From Mesorhizobium sp. (lineage in GTDB: Bacteria; Pseudomonadota; Alphaproteobacteria; Rhizobiales; Rhizobiaceae): a DNA stretch of 64,000 nt. The stretch spans positions 496,001-560,000 of the forward strand of contig SAKE01000001.1 in NCBI GenBank assembly GCA_004017275.1. The letters run 5' to 3'. The notes under the pieces are model-generated. The model had not been told where the DNA came from and made no database searches. It saw nothing but the letters and a program-made list of their open reading frames with translations. The position numbers and the translations under genes were made by a program. Below are positions 19,302-28,896 of this stretch, piece after piece (positions within the stretch are counted from its first letter, which is position 1; every line of letters begins with the position of its first letter).

Positions 19302-20450
19302 TCAGGCCAGCAGGCCGCTTGCCTCTTCCTCGGTCAGCAGGGCCGGCTGGACGACAACGCCCGAGACGGCGACCGAATCTCGGGTTTCGCCGGAACGCAG
19401 GATCGCCTCCATGATCTCAAGTACGTGCAGCGCAAGGCTGCCGGAAGCGCGAGGCGTCTTGCCGGTTTGAAGCGAGCGCACCAGGTCGGCGACGCCGAGC
19501 ATGCGGTAGTTGGCGCGGTCGGGCGCCGCGTAAGGCCAGTTGCGGGCGCCGTAAAGCTCGCCTTCGCTGGCGAAATCCCGCCAGTCGGCGCCGCGTTCGG
19601 ACAGCGACACCGTGCCGCCGAACGTGTCGGGGTCGGGCAGGCGTAGCGAGCCTTCCGTGCCATGCAACTCGATCGGATGGTTGGAGTGGCGAAAGACATC
19701 CCACGAGGCGCCGAAGGTGACGGTCGCGCCGGAGCGGAATTCAAGCAGCGACAGCACGTTGGTCGGCGTGCCGACCTTGAATGTGGTGTTCTTGAATGGT
19801 CCGTCGGCAGTGATCAACCGCTCCTCCTGGCCGCGCGTCGCCATCGCCATCACGCGCTCGACCGGGCCGAGCAGGTTGACCAGCATGGTCAGATAGTAGG
19901 GTCCCATGTCGAACACCGGCCCACCGCCCGGCTGGTAGTAGAATTGTGGGTTGGGGTGCCAATGCTCCATGCCACGGCCCATCATGAAGGCGGTGCCGGT
20001 GACCGGGCGGCCGATGGCGCCGTCGTCCATCAGCCGGCGGGCGCGGCGTCCGGCGGCACCGAGAAAAGTGTCGGGCGCCGAGCCGAGCAGCAGGCCGCGC
20101 GACCGGGCTTCGTCGACCAGGCGCCGTCCATCGGCGGCAGAGGTGGCGAGCGGCTTTTCGGTGAAGACATGCTTTCCGGCCGAAAGTGCCGAAAACGAAA
20201 TGTCGAAATGCGCCGCCGGAATCGTCAGGTTGAGGACAAGATCGATCTCGGGGTCGGCCAGCAGCGCATCGACGCCGAGCGCCCGGATGCCATATTCCTT
20301 CGCCCGCACCGCCGCCATGTCGGCCGAGATATCGGCGCAGGCGCGCAAATCGATGCCGCCGAAGAGGGTGGCATTGCGCAGGTAAGTCATCGAGATGTTG
20401 CCGCATCCGATGACGCCGATGCCGAGTTTCGTCTTCGATTTTCCGTGCAT
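19302..20450 (-). CDS. Gfo/Idh/MocA family oxidoreductase
   Basis: 382 aa NAD(P)-dependent sugar or polyol dehydrogenase. The Rossmann motif GIGVIGCGNISMTYL is at the N-terminus, GKHVFTEKPLATS carries the family's EKP motif (Lys), and the C-terminal alpha/beta domain follows from about residue 130. It leads a minus-strand unit with the esterase and is preceded by site B. Its substrate is unknown; a keto-sugar step is a reasonable guess from the neighbours at 28064-33362. Confidence 0.9.
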   Translation of the reverse strand: MHGKSKTKLGIGVIGCGNISMTYLRNATLFGGIDLRACADISADMAAVRAKEYGIRALGVDALLADPEIDLVLNLTIPAAHFDISFSALSAGKHVFTEKPLATSAADGRRLVDEARSRGLLLGSAPDTFLGAAGRRARRLMDDGAIGRPVTGTAFMMGRGMEHWHPNPQFYYQPGGGPVFDMGPYYLTMLVNLLGPVERVMAMATRGQEERLITADGPFKNTTFKVGTPTNVLSLLEFRSGATVTFGASWDVFRHSNHPIELHGTEGSLRLPDPDTFGGTVSLSERGADWRDFASEGELYGARNWPYAAPDRANYRMLGVADLVRSLQTGKTPRASGSLALHVLEIMEAILRSGETRDSVAVSGVVVQPALLTEEEASGLLA

Positions 20451-20543
20451 TTTCGATCGTACCTCCCAACGCGGTCTTAGTCTGCTGAATCCGCCGGGCC
20501 GGTAACGGATCGCTTTCGCAAAGGCTATACAACATTTTAAATA

Positions 20544-20557
20544 TTGACGCGCGTAAA
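20544..20557. promoter_or_regulatory. Candidate LacI operator (site B) upstream of the Gfo/Idh gene
   Basis: TTGACGCGCGTAAA is a near-palindrome (12 of 14 positions) and matches site A in front of the LacI gene. It is flanked by a direct repeat TATACAACAT at 20526-20535 and 20563-20572. It lies 94 bp upstream of the dehydrogenase start and also upstream of a plus-strand ATG with a strong ribosome site at 20622. Confidence 0.55.
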
Positions 20558-20621
20558 ATTTTTATACAACATGCGAAAATGCTGGCGCGATATCGGGAGG
20601 CTGCCGGCTTTGGAGGAGAAG

Positions 20622-20714
20622 ATGACAGACGGAAAAAACGGCTGGCCGCCGATGCGAATCCCGTGGGTCATGCGCGCATTGAACCTTTCCGTCGCGGCCA
20701 GGATCACGACGGGT
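20622..20714 (+). pseudogene. Possible truncated 5' end of a lost plus-strand gene
   Basis: A strong ribosome-binding sequence GGAGGAG (20613-20619) precedes an ATG that opens a frame starting MTDGKNGWPPMRIPWVMRAL. The frame continues into sequence antisense to the DeoR gene, which begins coding at 20715. I read it as the surviving start of a gene once controlled by site B and cut off when the DeoR module arrived. The family is not recognisable and the call is tentative. Confidence 0.25.
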
Positions 20715-21476
20715 TTAGGCATAGATCACCTTGGCCCCCGTCCTATCAAGCTGGCTGCGTATCGGGCCGGACAGGCCATCGTCGGTGATCACAACATCGA
20801 CGCTCGACAGCGAAAAGGCCTTGGAGGTCCCGCTGACGCCCCATTTGCTCGAATCCGCAAGGAGGACAACGCGCCGGGCCATGCGCACGAGGTTTCGCTT
20901 CGTTCGCGCCATGTCTTCGTTCACGTCGACCACATCCAGTGACGAGTCAATCGCATGCGCTCCAACAAAGACCTGATGCGCTACCAAGCCGCCGAGAGCC
21001 GTGTCGGCATCGGTGATCAGCGTGCTCACCGTGTCTGGATAGACCCGGCCACCGATCATGTGAACGTCGAGCCCGGGCCGATGCATCAGATGCTGCACGA
21101 TATTCATCGCCGTGGCCGCGACCACGACATTGCTGAGTGGCGGTAACAGCATGGCAACCTGCATCAATGTCGAGCCGCCGTCGAAGATGACCGATTGGTT
21201 GTCCTCGAACAGTTCTACCGCTGCCCGGGCGATGCGTTTCTTTGCATCGAGGTTCGTTTGCATCCGCCGAGCGAACGCGGCCGTGGTCGAATCGGCGGTC
21301 CGGGTCACCGCGCCTCCACGGGTCTTGGTCAGCAGTCCCTTGCGGTCCAGTATCTCGAGGTCGGAGCGCACCGTGACTTCCGACACGCCAAAATCGTCTG
21401 ACAGGTCCCTGATGCGAACCTGTCCGCTGCGTTGCACTTCACCCAGGATCGATTGGCGTCTCTGCTCTGACAACAT
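20715..21476 (-). CDS. DeoR family transcriptional regulator
   Basis: 253 aa from MLSEQRRQSIL. The N-terminal helix-turn-helix (VRIRDLSDDFGVSEVTVRSD) and the DeoR signature leading to TRGGAV are followed by the DeoR C-terminal sensor domain with IFDGGSTLMQ and a closing VDVVITD segment, which binds a sugar phosphate in this family. It is divergent from the aldolase-kinase-ABC genes, with perfect palindromes between. The frame upstream of the chosen ATG runs across those palindromes and is rejected. Confidence 0.92.
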   Translation of the reverse strand: MLSEQRRQSILGEVQRSGQVRIRDLSDDFGVSEVTVRSDLEILDRKGLLTKTRGGAVTRTADSTTAAFARRMQTNLDAKKRIARAAVELFEDNQSVIFDGGSTLMQVAMLLPPLSNVVVAATAMNIVQHLMHRPGLDVHMIGGRVYPDTVSTLITDADTALGGLVAHQVFVGAHAIDSSLDVVDVNEDMARTKRNLVRMARRVVLLADSSKWGVSGTSKAFSLSSVDVVITDDGLSGPIRSQLDRTGAKVIYA

Positions 21477-21546
21477 TGCCCTGTCCTTGCCTCCATGCGC
21501 CAAGCGATCGCCCTGGCCCCGGTTCGTCATACCAAAAATACGCGAA

Positions 21547-21590
21547 TTCGAAAGCTTTCGAAAGATTGCATTTATCCTTTCTTTCGAAAA
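21547..21590. promoter_or_regulatory. Probable DeoR operator: repeated TTTCGAAA palindromes
   Basis: A perfect 16-bp palindrome TTCGAAAGCTTTCGAA (21547-21562) and a second copy of its core, CTTTCGAAAA (21581-21590), lie between the divergent DeoR and aldolase genes, 19 bp from each other's edges. DeoR repressors usually bind such repeated TTTCG-type elements. Confidence 0.7.
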
Positions 21591-21638
21591 CACTAGGTCC
21601 AGGATTTTGAAATCAATCGATTGGAGAGTTTTGGACTC

Positions 21639-22439
21639 ATGAGCCTCGGAACCAAGGTGCGTCTAGCGCGCCTCTTCTCACATCCATCGGGGAATCTTTT
21701 TGGCGGCGCGGTCGACCACTTTGTCGGCTATGGCGACGTTCGCAAAGGCGGTCTTGCCGACCTGCCGGGCGCGCTTGCACGCGTCATGGTAGGCAAACCC
21801 GACTATGTCAGCATCCAGCCTGGCACCGCGCGCCATCTGTGGCCGCAATACGCGGGCAAGGCTTCCCTGGTGATCCAGGCCGGCTGCTTCACCCCGGACG
21901 ATCGCATCAGTGAACTGATTGCAACGCCCGAGGATGCGGTGCGCGCTGGCGCCGATGCATTGGCCGTGGCCATTCCGGTGCGCGGCGCGACCGAGGGCAA
22001 ATACATACGCTGGCTGACCGATTCGGTGAATGCGGCGGCCCGCTACGGCATGCCGGTGGTGGCGCATATCTACCCTCGCGATTTCACCGACGGGGCAAAA
22101 ATCGTCTTCACCCCCGACGAGATCGCCTATGCGGCACGTATCGGCTACGAGTCCGGCGTCGACGTGATCAAGATCGGTTACACGGGCGATTTCGAGTCGT
22201 TTCGAGAGACCGTTCGGACCTGCCCGGTGCCGGTTGTGATCGCGGGTGGTCCGAAGACCGATACGCTGCTCGGCGCCCTTCAGCAGACGGCGGACGCCAT
22301 CCGTGCCGGCGCGCGCGGTGCCGTGGTGGGCCGTAATCTCTGGGGGCATGGCGATCCGGAGAAGGCAGCGATTGCCTTTCGGGGCGTCATCCATGATGGC
22401 CTTTCGGCGCAAAATGCCCTGGCGAAGGCGGGTGCCTGA
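21639..22439 (+). CDS. Class I (DeoC/FbaB/LacD-type) aldolase
   Basis: 266 aa TIM-barrel aldolase. The Schiff-base lysine is very probably in VDVIKIGYTGD; phosphate-binding glycines are in VVIAGGPKTD and ARGAVVGRNLWGH, the pattern of FbaB/LsrF-type class I aldolases. It probably splits a phosphorylated ketose made by the PfkB kinase encoded 3 bp downstream. The start ATG is 21639; a TTG 18 bases earlier is less likely. It is first in the DeoR-controlled unit. Confidence 0.82.
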   Translation: MSLGTKVRLARLFSHPSGNLFGGAVDHFVGYGDVRKGGLADLPGALARVMVGKPDYVSIQPGTARHLWPQYAGKASLVIQAGCFTPDDRISELIATPEDAVRAGADALAVAIPVRGATEGKYIRWLTDSVNAAARYGMPVVAHIYPRDFTDGAKIVFTPDEIAYAARIGYESGVDVIKIGYTGDFESFRETVRTCPVPVVIAGGPKTDTLLGALQQTADAIRAGARGAVVGRNLWGHGDPEKAAIAFRGVIHDGLSAQNALAKAGA

Positions 22440-22442
22440 ACG

Positions 22443-23393
22443 ATGCCCGCCGTCCCTTCAATCCTCGGCTTCGGAGCTATTACGATCGACGACATCGTCT
22501 ATGTCGATCAGCCGTTGTCGGCGGGCAAGGGGAAGGTGCTGCAAAGCGCCCGAGCTTTCGGGGGAAATGTCGCGACGGCCCTTGCCGCCGTCGCACGGCT
22601 CGGCGGAACCGCGGGGTTCGTCGGATGGCTGGGCAGCGCCGCGGACGACGAAGTGCTGTGCGATCTCGTTGCGAGCGGCGTCGAAACCGCGTTCGCGCCG
22701 CGCCACTCCGACGCACGCCCGGTGCGCTCACGGATCACCGTCGGCTCGGACGGGGAGCGGTTCATCGCGTATGACGACGAAGTGATGCTGGGCACCGCGC
22801 CGGACTTTCCGGACGAGGTCCTCAGCCGCGCGACCGTCCTGATCGTCGATAGTTATGCGATCCGGTCACTGGATGTCGTGGCTCGGGCTCGCGATCTCGG
22901 CCTTGCGATCCTTGGCGATATCGAATGGAGCAGTGGCCCAGCCACCGAGAGACTGATCGCGCTCTGCGACCATCTCATTCTTCCGCTCGGCTTTGCGCGG
23001 ACCGCCACAGGCCGCCGGTCGCCGGCCGAGATACTCGATGCATTGTGGTTGCCGTCGCGGTCCGCCGTGGTTCTGACGGATGGCGGCAGGGGCGTCTTCT
23101 ATCGCGGACGCGACGAGACAGGGCTCTGGCACCTGCCTCCCCACCGGGTTGCCGTCGTCGACACGACCGGCGCCGGTGACTGCTTTCATGGCGCCTATGC
23201 CCTTGCATTGACGCGCGGGGCCGACACCGCAGGCCGGGTCGCATTCGCGGCCGCGGCGGCGGCCCTTTCGATAACGGGGCGGGGCGGGCGCGAGGCGCTT
23301 CCGGCCGACGACCAGGTCACGCAACTCCTGGTATCGACGAACGCGCCGTCGGCAGTCGAACTGAAATATGCGCGGCTCGATACCGGAATATAG
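22443..23393 (+). CDS. PfkB family carbohydrate kinase
   Basis: 316 aa ribokinase-family sugar kinase. It has the N-terminal substrate-binding region GKVLQSARAFGGNVATALAAV and the C-terminal PfkB signature VVDTTGAGDCFHGAYA, with catalytic Asp in GAGD. The tail GRGGREALPADDQV resembles the sulfofructose-kinase/2-keto-3-deoxygluconate kinase branch, but this is a weak hint. It likely phosphorylates the sugar imported by the neighbouring ABC system before the aldolase cleaves it. Confidence 0.88.
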   Translation: MPAVPSILGFGAITIDDIVYVDQPLSAGKGKVLQSARAFGGNVATALAAVARLGGTAGFVGWLGSAADDEVLCDLVASGVETAFAPRHSDARPVRSRITVGSDGERFIAYDDEVMLGTAPDFPDEVLSRATVLIVDSYAIRSLDVVARARDLGLAILGDIEWSSGPATERLIALCDHLILPLGFARTATGRRSPAEILDALWLPSRSAVVLTDGGRGVFYRGRDETGLWHLPPHRVAVVDTTGAGDCFHGAYALALTRGADTAGRVAFAAAAAALSITGRGGREALPADDQVTQLLVSTNAPSAVELKYARLDTGI

Positions 23394-23482
23394 CCCGGAC
23401 TATCCGACGAAAAATTTCGCAGGTGAACATAAGCCGAGGACAATCATAAAAATCAGTGGCTTAGACTTGTGGAGGGAGGAAT

Positions 23483-24628
<1,146 letters not shown>

Positions 24629-24738
24629 GCGACTGCGCCAAGGCCCGCAGGCGAGGGAGAGGCGCCTGCGAATGAAGCTTCTGAATAGACCAGACGATCG
24701 TCCGCATTGTGCGGTCGATCCTAAAGAAGGAGGAGAAA

Positions 24739-25986
24739 ATGACGTTTCGTATAAAATCCGCGATGCTGAAAATAGCCGCGGCCGCATGGTTGCTTGGCGC
24801 AACCGGCGCCATGGCGGACACGACGCTGGAATTCACCCAATGGTGGGAGCCCGAATTGCCGGCTGGCTCGCTCAGGGCAATCATGGATGACTTCGAGGCC
24901 GCAAACCCCGGAATCAAGGTGACGCTGGTCAGCGGCCCCTACGCGACCACGCGAGACCAGATCTCGGTTGGCGCTGCAACCGGAACGCTCAGCGACGTCG
25001 TCGGTCTCGACGGTGCCTGGGTGAACAATCTGAATGCGCAGAACGCACTCGCCGACATGAATCCGATGATGGATGCGAGCGGTTTCGACAAGAGCCAGGT
25101 CGCGGATATCATCAAGGTGGACGGCAAGGCGGTGATGTTTCCCGTGGCTTCCTTCGTCTATCCGGTCTTCGTGAATTTGGACCTCGCCGCCCAGGCAGGC
25201 GTGACCAAGCTGCCGTCGACCCGTGCGGAGTTTCTCGAAGCCGCCAAGAAGATGACGAACGCCGACAAGAACCAGTATGGCTGGGTGCTGCCCCTATCGC
25301 TGCAAACGCCATCCGGCGTCCAGAACGACATGATGTCGTGGGTTTGGGCTTCGGGTCAGTCGATGATGGCGAACGGCAAGCCAGACCTTGGGGGCAAACC
25401 GGTGGTGGATATGCTCACCTTCGTCAAATCACTCAACGACGCCGGCACCATCTCGCCCGGCATCGCCACCAAGACCGAGCAGGAAAAGGTCGAGGAGTTC
25501 GTCAACGACCGCGTCGGCATGATGATCGACTCGCTCGCGCATGTGAACCTCATCCGCAAGCGCAATCCCAAGCTGAACTTCGACCTCATCCCGGTCCCGG
25601 TCGTGGAAAACTATACCGGCAAGCGCGGCCTTCCCTATGCCTCCTGGGGCATCGGCATCTCTGCTGCCTCGAAACATCAGGAAGAGGCCTGGAAACTCGT
25701 CCAATATCTGATGAGTGAAAAGGTGAACGCCAAGCTCGTGTCGCTTGCAAACGCCTTCCCGGGCAACGTCAACGCCAAGCCCGATTTCGTGACCTCGGAC
25801 AAGGCTTTCGGCAAGGCTTTTGAAATCTTCAAGACCGGTTATCTCGCCAATGAGTTCACGGGCCTGCCGGTGGCTGAAGACCTGATGACCCAGTTCGACG
25901 TGCAAGCCCAGAAGATGCTCGCCGGCGAGCAGTCTCCGGAACAAGCCGCAGCCACCGCTCAAAAGGGCTGGATGGCGAAATTCTGA
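24739..25986 (+). CDS. Sugar ABC transporter extracellular binding protein (family 1)
   Basis: 415 aa. The N-terminus MTFRIKSAMLKIAAAAWLLG with AMA-DT is a Sec signal peptide of about 27 residues. The mature protein starts TTLEFTQWWEPELP and has the SBP_bac_1 fold pattern (FVYPVFVNLDLAAQAGVTKL, GKRGLPYASWGIGIS). A strong AAGGAGGAG site sits in front of the chosen ATG; an in-frame ATG ten codons upstream would disrupt the signal peptide. Confidence 0.92.
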   Translation: MTFRIKSAMLKIAAAAWLLGATGAMADTTLEFTQWWEPELPAGSLRAIMDDFEAANPGIKVTLVSGPYATTRDQISVGAATGTLSDVVGLDGAWVNNLNAQNALADMNPMMDASGFDKSQVADIIKVDGKAVMFPVASFVYPVFVNLDLAAQAGVTKLPSTRAEFLEAAKKMTNADKNQYGWVLPLSLQTPSGVQNDMMSWVWASGQSMMANGKPDLGGKPVVDMLTFVKSLNDAGTISPGIATKTEQEKVEEFVNDRVGMMIDSLAHVNLIRKRNPKLNFDLIPVPVVENYTGKRGLPYASWGIGISAASKHQEEAWKLVQYLMSEKVNAKLVSLANAFPGNVNAKPDFVTSDKAFGKAFEIFKTGYLANEFTGLPVAEDLMTQFDVQAQKMLAGEQSPEQAAATAQKGWMAKF

Positions 25987-26019
25987 TCGGCCTGTTCCCG
26001 TTTGCTATCTTCGACCGGA

Positions 26020-26041
26020 TGGCCTGACATCGGGCAGGCCA
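26020..26041 (+). other. Intercistronic hairpin after the sugar-binding-protein gene
   Basis: TGGCCTG and CAGGCCA form a 7-bp stem with an 8-base loop, in the 138-bp gap between the binding-protein and permease genes. Such hairpins often protect the 3' end of the binding-protein message so that it exceeds that of the membrane genes. Confidence 0.4.
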
Positions 26042-26124
26042 CCCGGCAACAACGGATCGGCAATTTGAGATGGATCTGTTTCCGAAGCTTACCTTCTCTT
26101 GAAGGCATATCCCAAGGTTGGCAC

Positions 26125-27021
26125 ATGACCCGGCAAAAGCGCTCCCACCACAAGCTGAAACGAGCGGTCGCACCCTACCTCTATCTGTCGCCCTCGCTGC
26201 TCATAATCGGGCTTCTGATGCTGCTGCCGATGGTGACGGTGATTGCCTACTCGTTCCAGAACAGTGCGGTGCTGCGTCGTGACCCATCCTTTGCCGGACT
26301 GAAACACTACCAGGCGATCTTCGACGATCCCGTGTTCTGGGCTTCGCTGTGGCACACGCTCTACTTCACCTGCATGAGTGTCATTTTCCACATGACCATC
26401 GGCATGGTCTTCGCGCTCATGCTGAACAGCGACCGCATCAATCCGACGCTGCGCAATATTCTGCGCGTGCTCTACATACTGCCCTGGCTGTTCACCGCGG
26501 TGATTATCGCCGTGATCTGGCGCCTCCTGCTTGAGCCGAACGGTGTTGTGAATAGCATTCTCATGCAAATTGGCGTCATTGGTTCCAAGGTCGAATGGTT
26601 TTCCTCGCCCGAGACCGCGCTGCACGCCGTCACCTTTGCCAATATCTGGGCGGGCTATCCGCTCTTCATGGTCAGCCTGCTCGCGGGTTTGCAGGGCATT
26701 CCCAAGGATTTCTACGAGGCCGCCGATATCGACGGGGCGAAGGCCTACCAGAAGCTGATCTTCATCACCATCCCGCAGCTGATGCCGATCATCATCAGCA
26801 TCTCGCTGCTCGACTTCATCTGGACCATGCAGGTCTTCCCGTTGATCTGGATAACGACGGGCGGCGGCCCGATCTACTCGACCGAGGTCCTCAGCACCTA
26901 CACGTACAAGCTGGCGTTTTCGAGCTACAACTTGTCTCAGGCTTCGGCGAGCGCTGTGGTCATCTTGTTGATCTCTCTCGGCCTGACGCTGTTCTATATT
27001 CGCTATCAAAAGGCTCGGTAG
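26125..27021 (+). CDS. Sugar ABC transporter permease (CUT1, MalF-type)
   Basis: 298 aa inner-membrane permease with six hydrophobic helices beginning YLYLSPSLLIIGLLMLLPMV. The EAA loop for ATPase contact is YEAADIDGAKAYQKLIFITI near residue 200. The start MTRQKRSHHK is chosen for its position before the first helix; upstream in-frame codons have no similarity. It works with the permease 5 bp downstream. Confidence 0.92.
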   Translation: MTRQKRSHHKLKRAVAPYLYLSPSLLIIGLLMLLPMVTVIAYSFQNSAVLRRDPSFAGLKHYQAIFDDPVFWASLWHTLYFTCMSVIFHMTIGMVFALMLNSDRINPTLRNILRVLYILPWLFTAVIIAVIWRLLLEPNGVVNSILMQIGVIGSKVEWFSSPETALHAVTFANIWAGYPLFMVSLLAGLQGIPKDFYEAADIDGAKAYQKLIFITIPQLMPIIISISLLDFIWTMQVFPLIWITTGGGPIYSTEVLSTYTYKLAFSSYNLSQASASAVVILLISLGLTLFYIRYQKAR

Positions 27022-27026
27022 TCACC

Positions 27027-27869
27027 ATGAGGAAAAGGCATACGCCGAAAGACAGGCTCATCACCGTCGCGCTCCATTTAGCGCTTGCAGCGGGGCTCTT
27101 TTTCGCGGCATTCCCGATCTACTGGATGCTGAGCAGTTCGTTCAAATCGAATACGGAAATCTTTGCCCTGCCACCAACCATCCTGCCAAAGGCCTTCACG
27201 CTGGAAGCGTATGCAGCCATCCTTGGCGACCCGGTAAAGCTGCGCTTCTTCTTCAACAGCTATTTCGTGGCAGGAGCGGTGACCGTGCTAACGGTGCTGA
27301 TCGCCTTGCTGGCGGCCTACGGGTTCAGCCGCTTCAACTTCCGCGGCAAGGGCAGCCTGAACACACTCATCATCAGCACGCAGACGATTCCGCCGATCAC
27401 ACTTTTGATCCCCTTCTTCGGGCTTGTCGTCTCATACGGTATCTTCGATACCTACGTCGCGCTGATCCTGACTTACCTGGTGTTTACGCTGCCCTACGCG
27501 ATCCTGCTGATGACGGGATATCTGAACACCTTGCCCCGCGATCTCGATGAAGCCGTGGCTGTCGATGGCGGCAGCAGTTGGACAGCGCTTTGGCGGGTGA
27601 TCGTCCCGATTTCACTGCCTGGTGTCGTGGCGACGTCGGTCTACACTTTCCTGTTGTGCTGGAACGAATTTCTCTTTGCGCTGACGCTGACGAAGTCAAC
27701 GTCCATGCGCACCGTCCCGATCGGCATCCAGCTGTTGATGGGGCAGCACGCCTTCGAATGGAACCAGATGATGGCGATGAGCGTGCTCGGCTCGCTGCCG
27801 CTCTTGCTCATCTACCTCGTTGCCCAGAGGTACTTCCTCGCCGGCATGACCGCGGGCTCGGTCAAGTAG
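27027..27869 (+). CDS. Sugar ABC transporter permease (CUT1, MalG-type)
   Basis: 280 aa, six helices. The first is LHLALAAGLFFAAFPIYWML; the EAA loop is DEAVAVDGGSSWTALWRVIV followed by PISLPGVV; and it ends with the usual FLAGMTAGSVK. It forms the channel with the MalF-type partner. Directly after it lies a degraded copy of another permease tail. Confidence 0.92.
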   Translation: MRKRHTPKDRLITVALHLALAAGLFFAAFPIYWMLSSSFKSNTEIFALPPTILPKAFTLEAYAAILGDPVKLRFFFNSYFVAGAVTVLTVLIALLAAYGFSRFNFRGKGSLNTLIISTQTIPPITLLIPFFGLVVSYGIFDTYVALILTYLVFTLPYAILLMTGYLNTLPRDLDEAVAVDGGSSWTALWRVIVPISLPGVVATSVYTFLLCWNEFLFALTLTKSTSMRTVPIGIQLLMGQHAFEWNQMMAMSVLGSLPLLLIYLVAQRYFLAGMTAGSVK

Positions 27870-27923
27870 GATGTTCATCCCGAGGAGAACCGAAGGAGCA
27901 GGCCCCCGCGTATCGCAATCGAT

Positions 27924-28044
27924 GATTGGACCCTGTCTGCTGGCAGGCGACATCGCCGCGGCCGCGGCCGTCGTCACGGTTCCGCCGATCGTGCTCCGCG
28001 TCACATCATCGAACGGCTGACGCAGGGCGCATCAAGGAATAGGC
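27924..28044 (+). pseudogene. Relic 3' end of a second CUT1 permease, frameshifted
   Basis: The stretch reads LLAGDIAAAAAVVTVPPIVL, then, after a frameshift at about 27990, RHIIERLTQGASRN. This is the last helix and tail of a MalG-type permease (usual end LTxGAVKG). The intact permease stops at 27869, so this is a second, broken gene end lying 20 bp before the isomerase. It marks a transporter that once preceded the 28064-33362 operon. Confidence 0.6.
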
Positions 28045-28063
28045 GGTATCAAGGAATGAAAGG

Positions 28064-28885
28064 ATGAACGTGAAAGACCTCAAAGTCGGCTGCCAGACCT
28101 TTACCTGGGAAATGCTTGGCAAGGCCTGGACCGGCGGTCCCGACGACCTGCTCAAGGCGATCGCAGATGGCGGCTATGCCGGCATCGAGATCACCGACAC
28201 CATGATCGGTTATTATGGCGACAAGCCGGAAGAGTTCGCCGCCGCGCTGAAGGAATCCGGGCTGACGCTGGTCTCCTTCGCCTTCGGCTCGAACAGTGGC
28301 TTTACGCTGAAGGAGAAGATCGGCGACGATCTCGAGACCGCCAAACGCTGGATCGACTTCGCGGCTGCGTTTCCGGGCGCGCTGGTCTCGATGGGCTCGG
28401 CGACGGTGGTGTCCGACGGCCCGCGCAACGAGAAGTTCGCGATCGCCGCGGAGGTCTACAACAAAGCCGGCGAGCTTGGGCGCAAGGCCGGCGTCCAGGT
28501 CGCTGTGCATCCAAGCTCGCACCACAACACGCTGCTGTTCGACCGCGCCGACTACGACACGATCTTTGCCTTGCTCGACCCCGACCTGGTCGGCTGGGTG
28601 CCGGATACCGGCCATATCCTGCGCGGCCACAAGGACATGACCGACACGCTGCGCACCTATCGCGACCGCATCCGCTACATCCACCTCAAGGACGTCGATA
28701 CCAACGGCACCTGGGCCATGCTCGGCAAGGGCGTCTGCGACACGGCTGATGTCATCGAGATCGCCAACACCGCGCCGCGCTTCAACGGCTGGCTGGTGCT
28801 GGAGGAAGAATCCGAAACGGCCGCCGCCGACCCCGCCGGCGCGGTCAAGACCAACCGCCAGACAATGCGCTCCTACGGCGCCTGA
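28064..28885 (+). CDS. Sugar phosphate isomerase/epimerase (AP endonuclease family 2 fold)
   Basis: 273 aa TIM-barrel protein of the xylose-isomerase-like group that includes IolE and sugar isomerases. Metal-ligand positions are seen in AGIEITD, VHPSSHHNTLLF, WVPDTGHILRGH and IHLKDVD, with a final Glu in LVLEEESE. It begins MNVKDLKVGCQTFTWEMLGK. It is the first intact gene of a seven-gene sugar operon whose genes overlap or nearly touch. Confidence 0.88.
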   Translation: MNVKDLKVGCQTFTWEMLGKAWTGGPDDLLKAIADGGYAGIEITDTMIGYYGDKPEEFAAALKESGLTLVSFAFGSNSGFTLKEKIGDDLETAKRWIDFAAAFPGALVSMGSATVVSDGPRNEKFAIAAEVYNKAGELGRKAGVQVAVHPSSHHNTLLFDRADYDTIFALLDPDLVGWVPDTGHILRGHKDMTDTLRTYRDRIRYIHLKDVDTNGTWAMLGKGVCDTADVIEIANTAPRFNGWLVLEEESETAAADPAGAVKTNRQTMRSYGA

Positions 28886-28896
28886 AGAACGAGACG

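Noticed and set aside
24739..27869. Treating hairpins in sugar operons as riboswitches
   Set aside because: They are simple stems between genes with no conserved aptamer-like core that I can identify.
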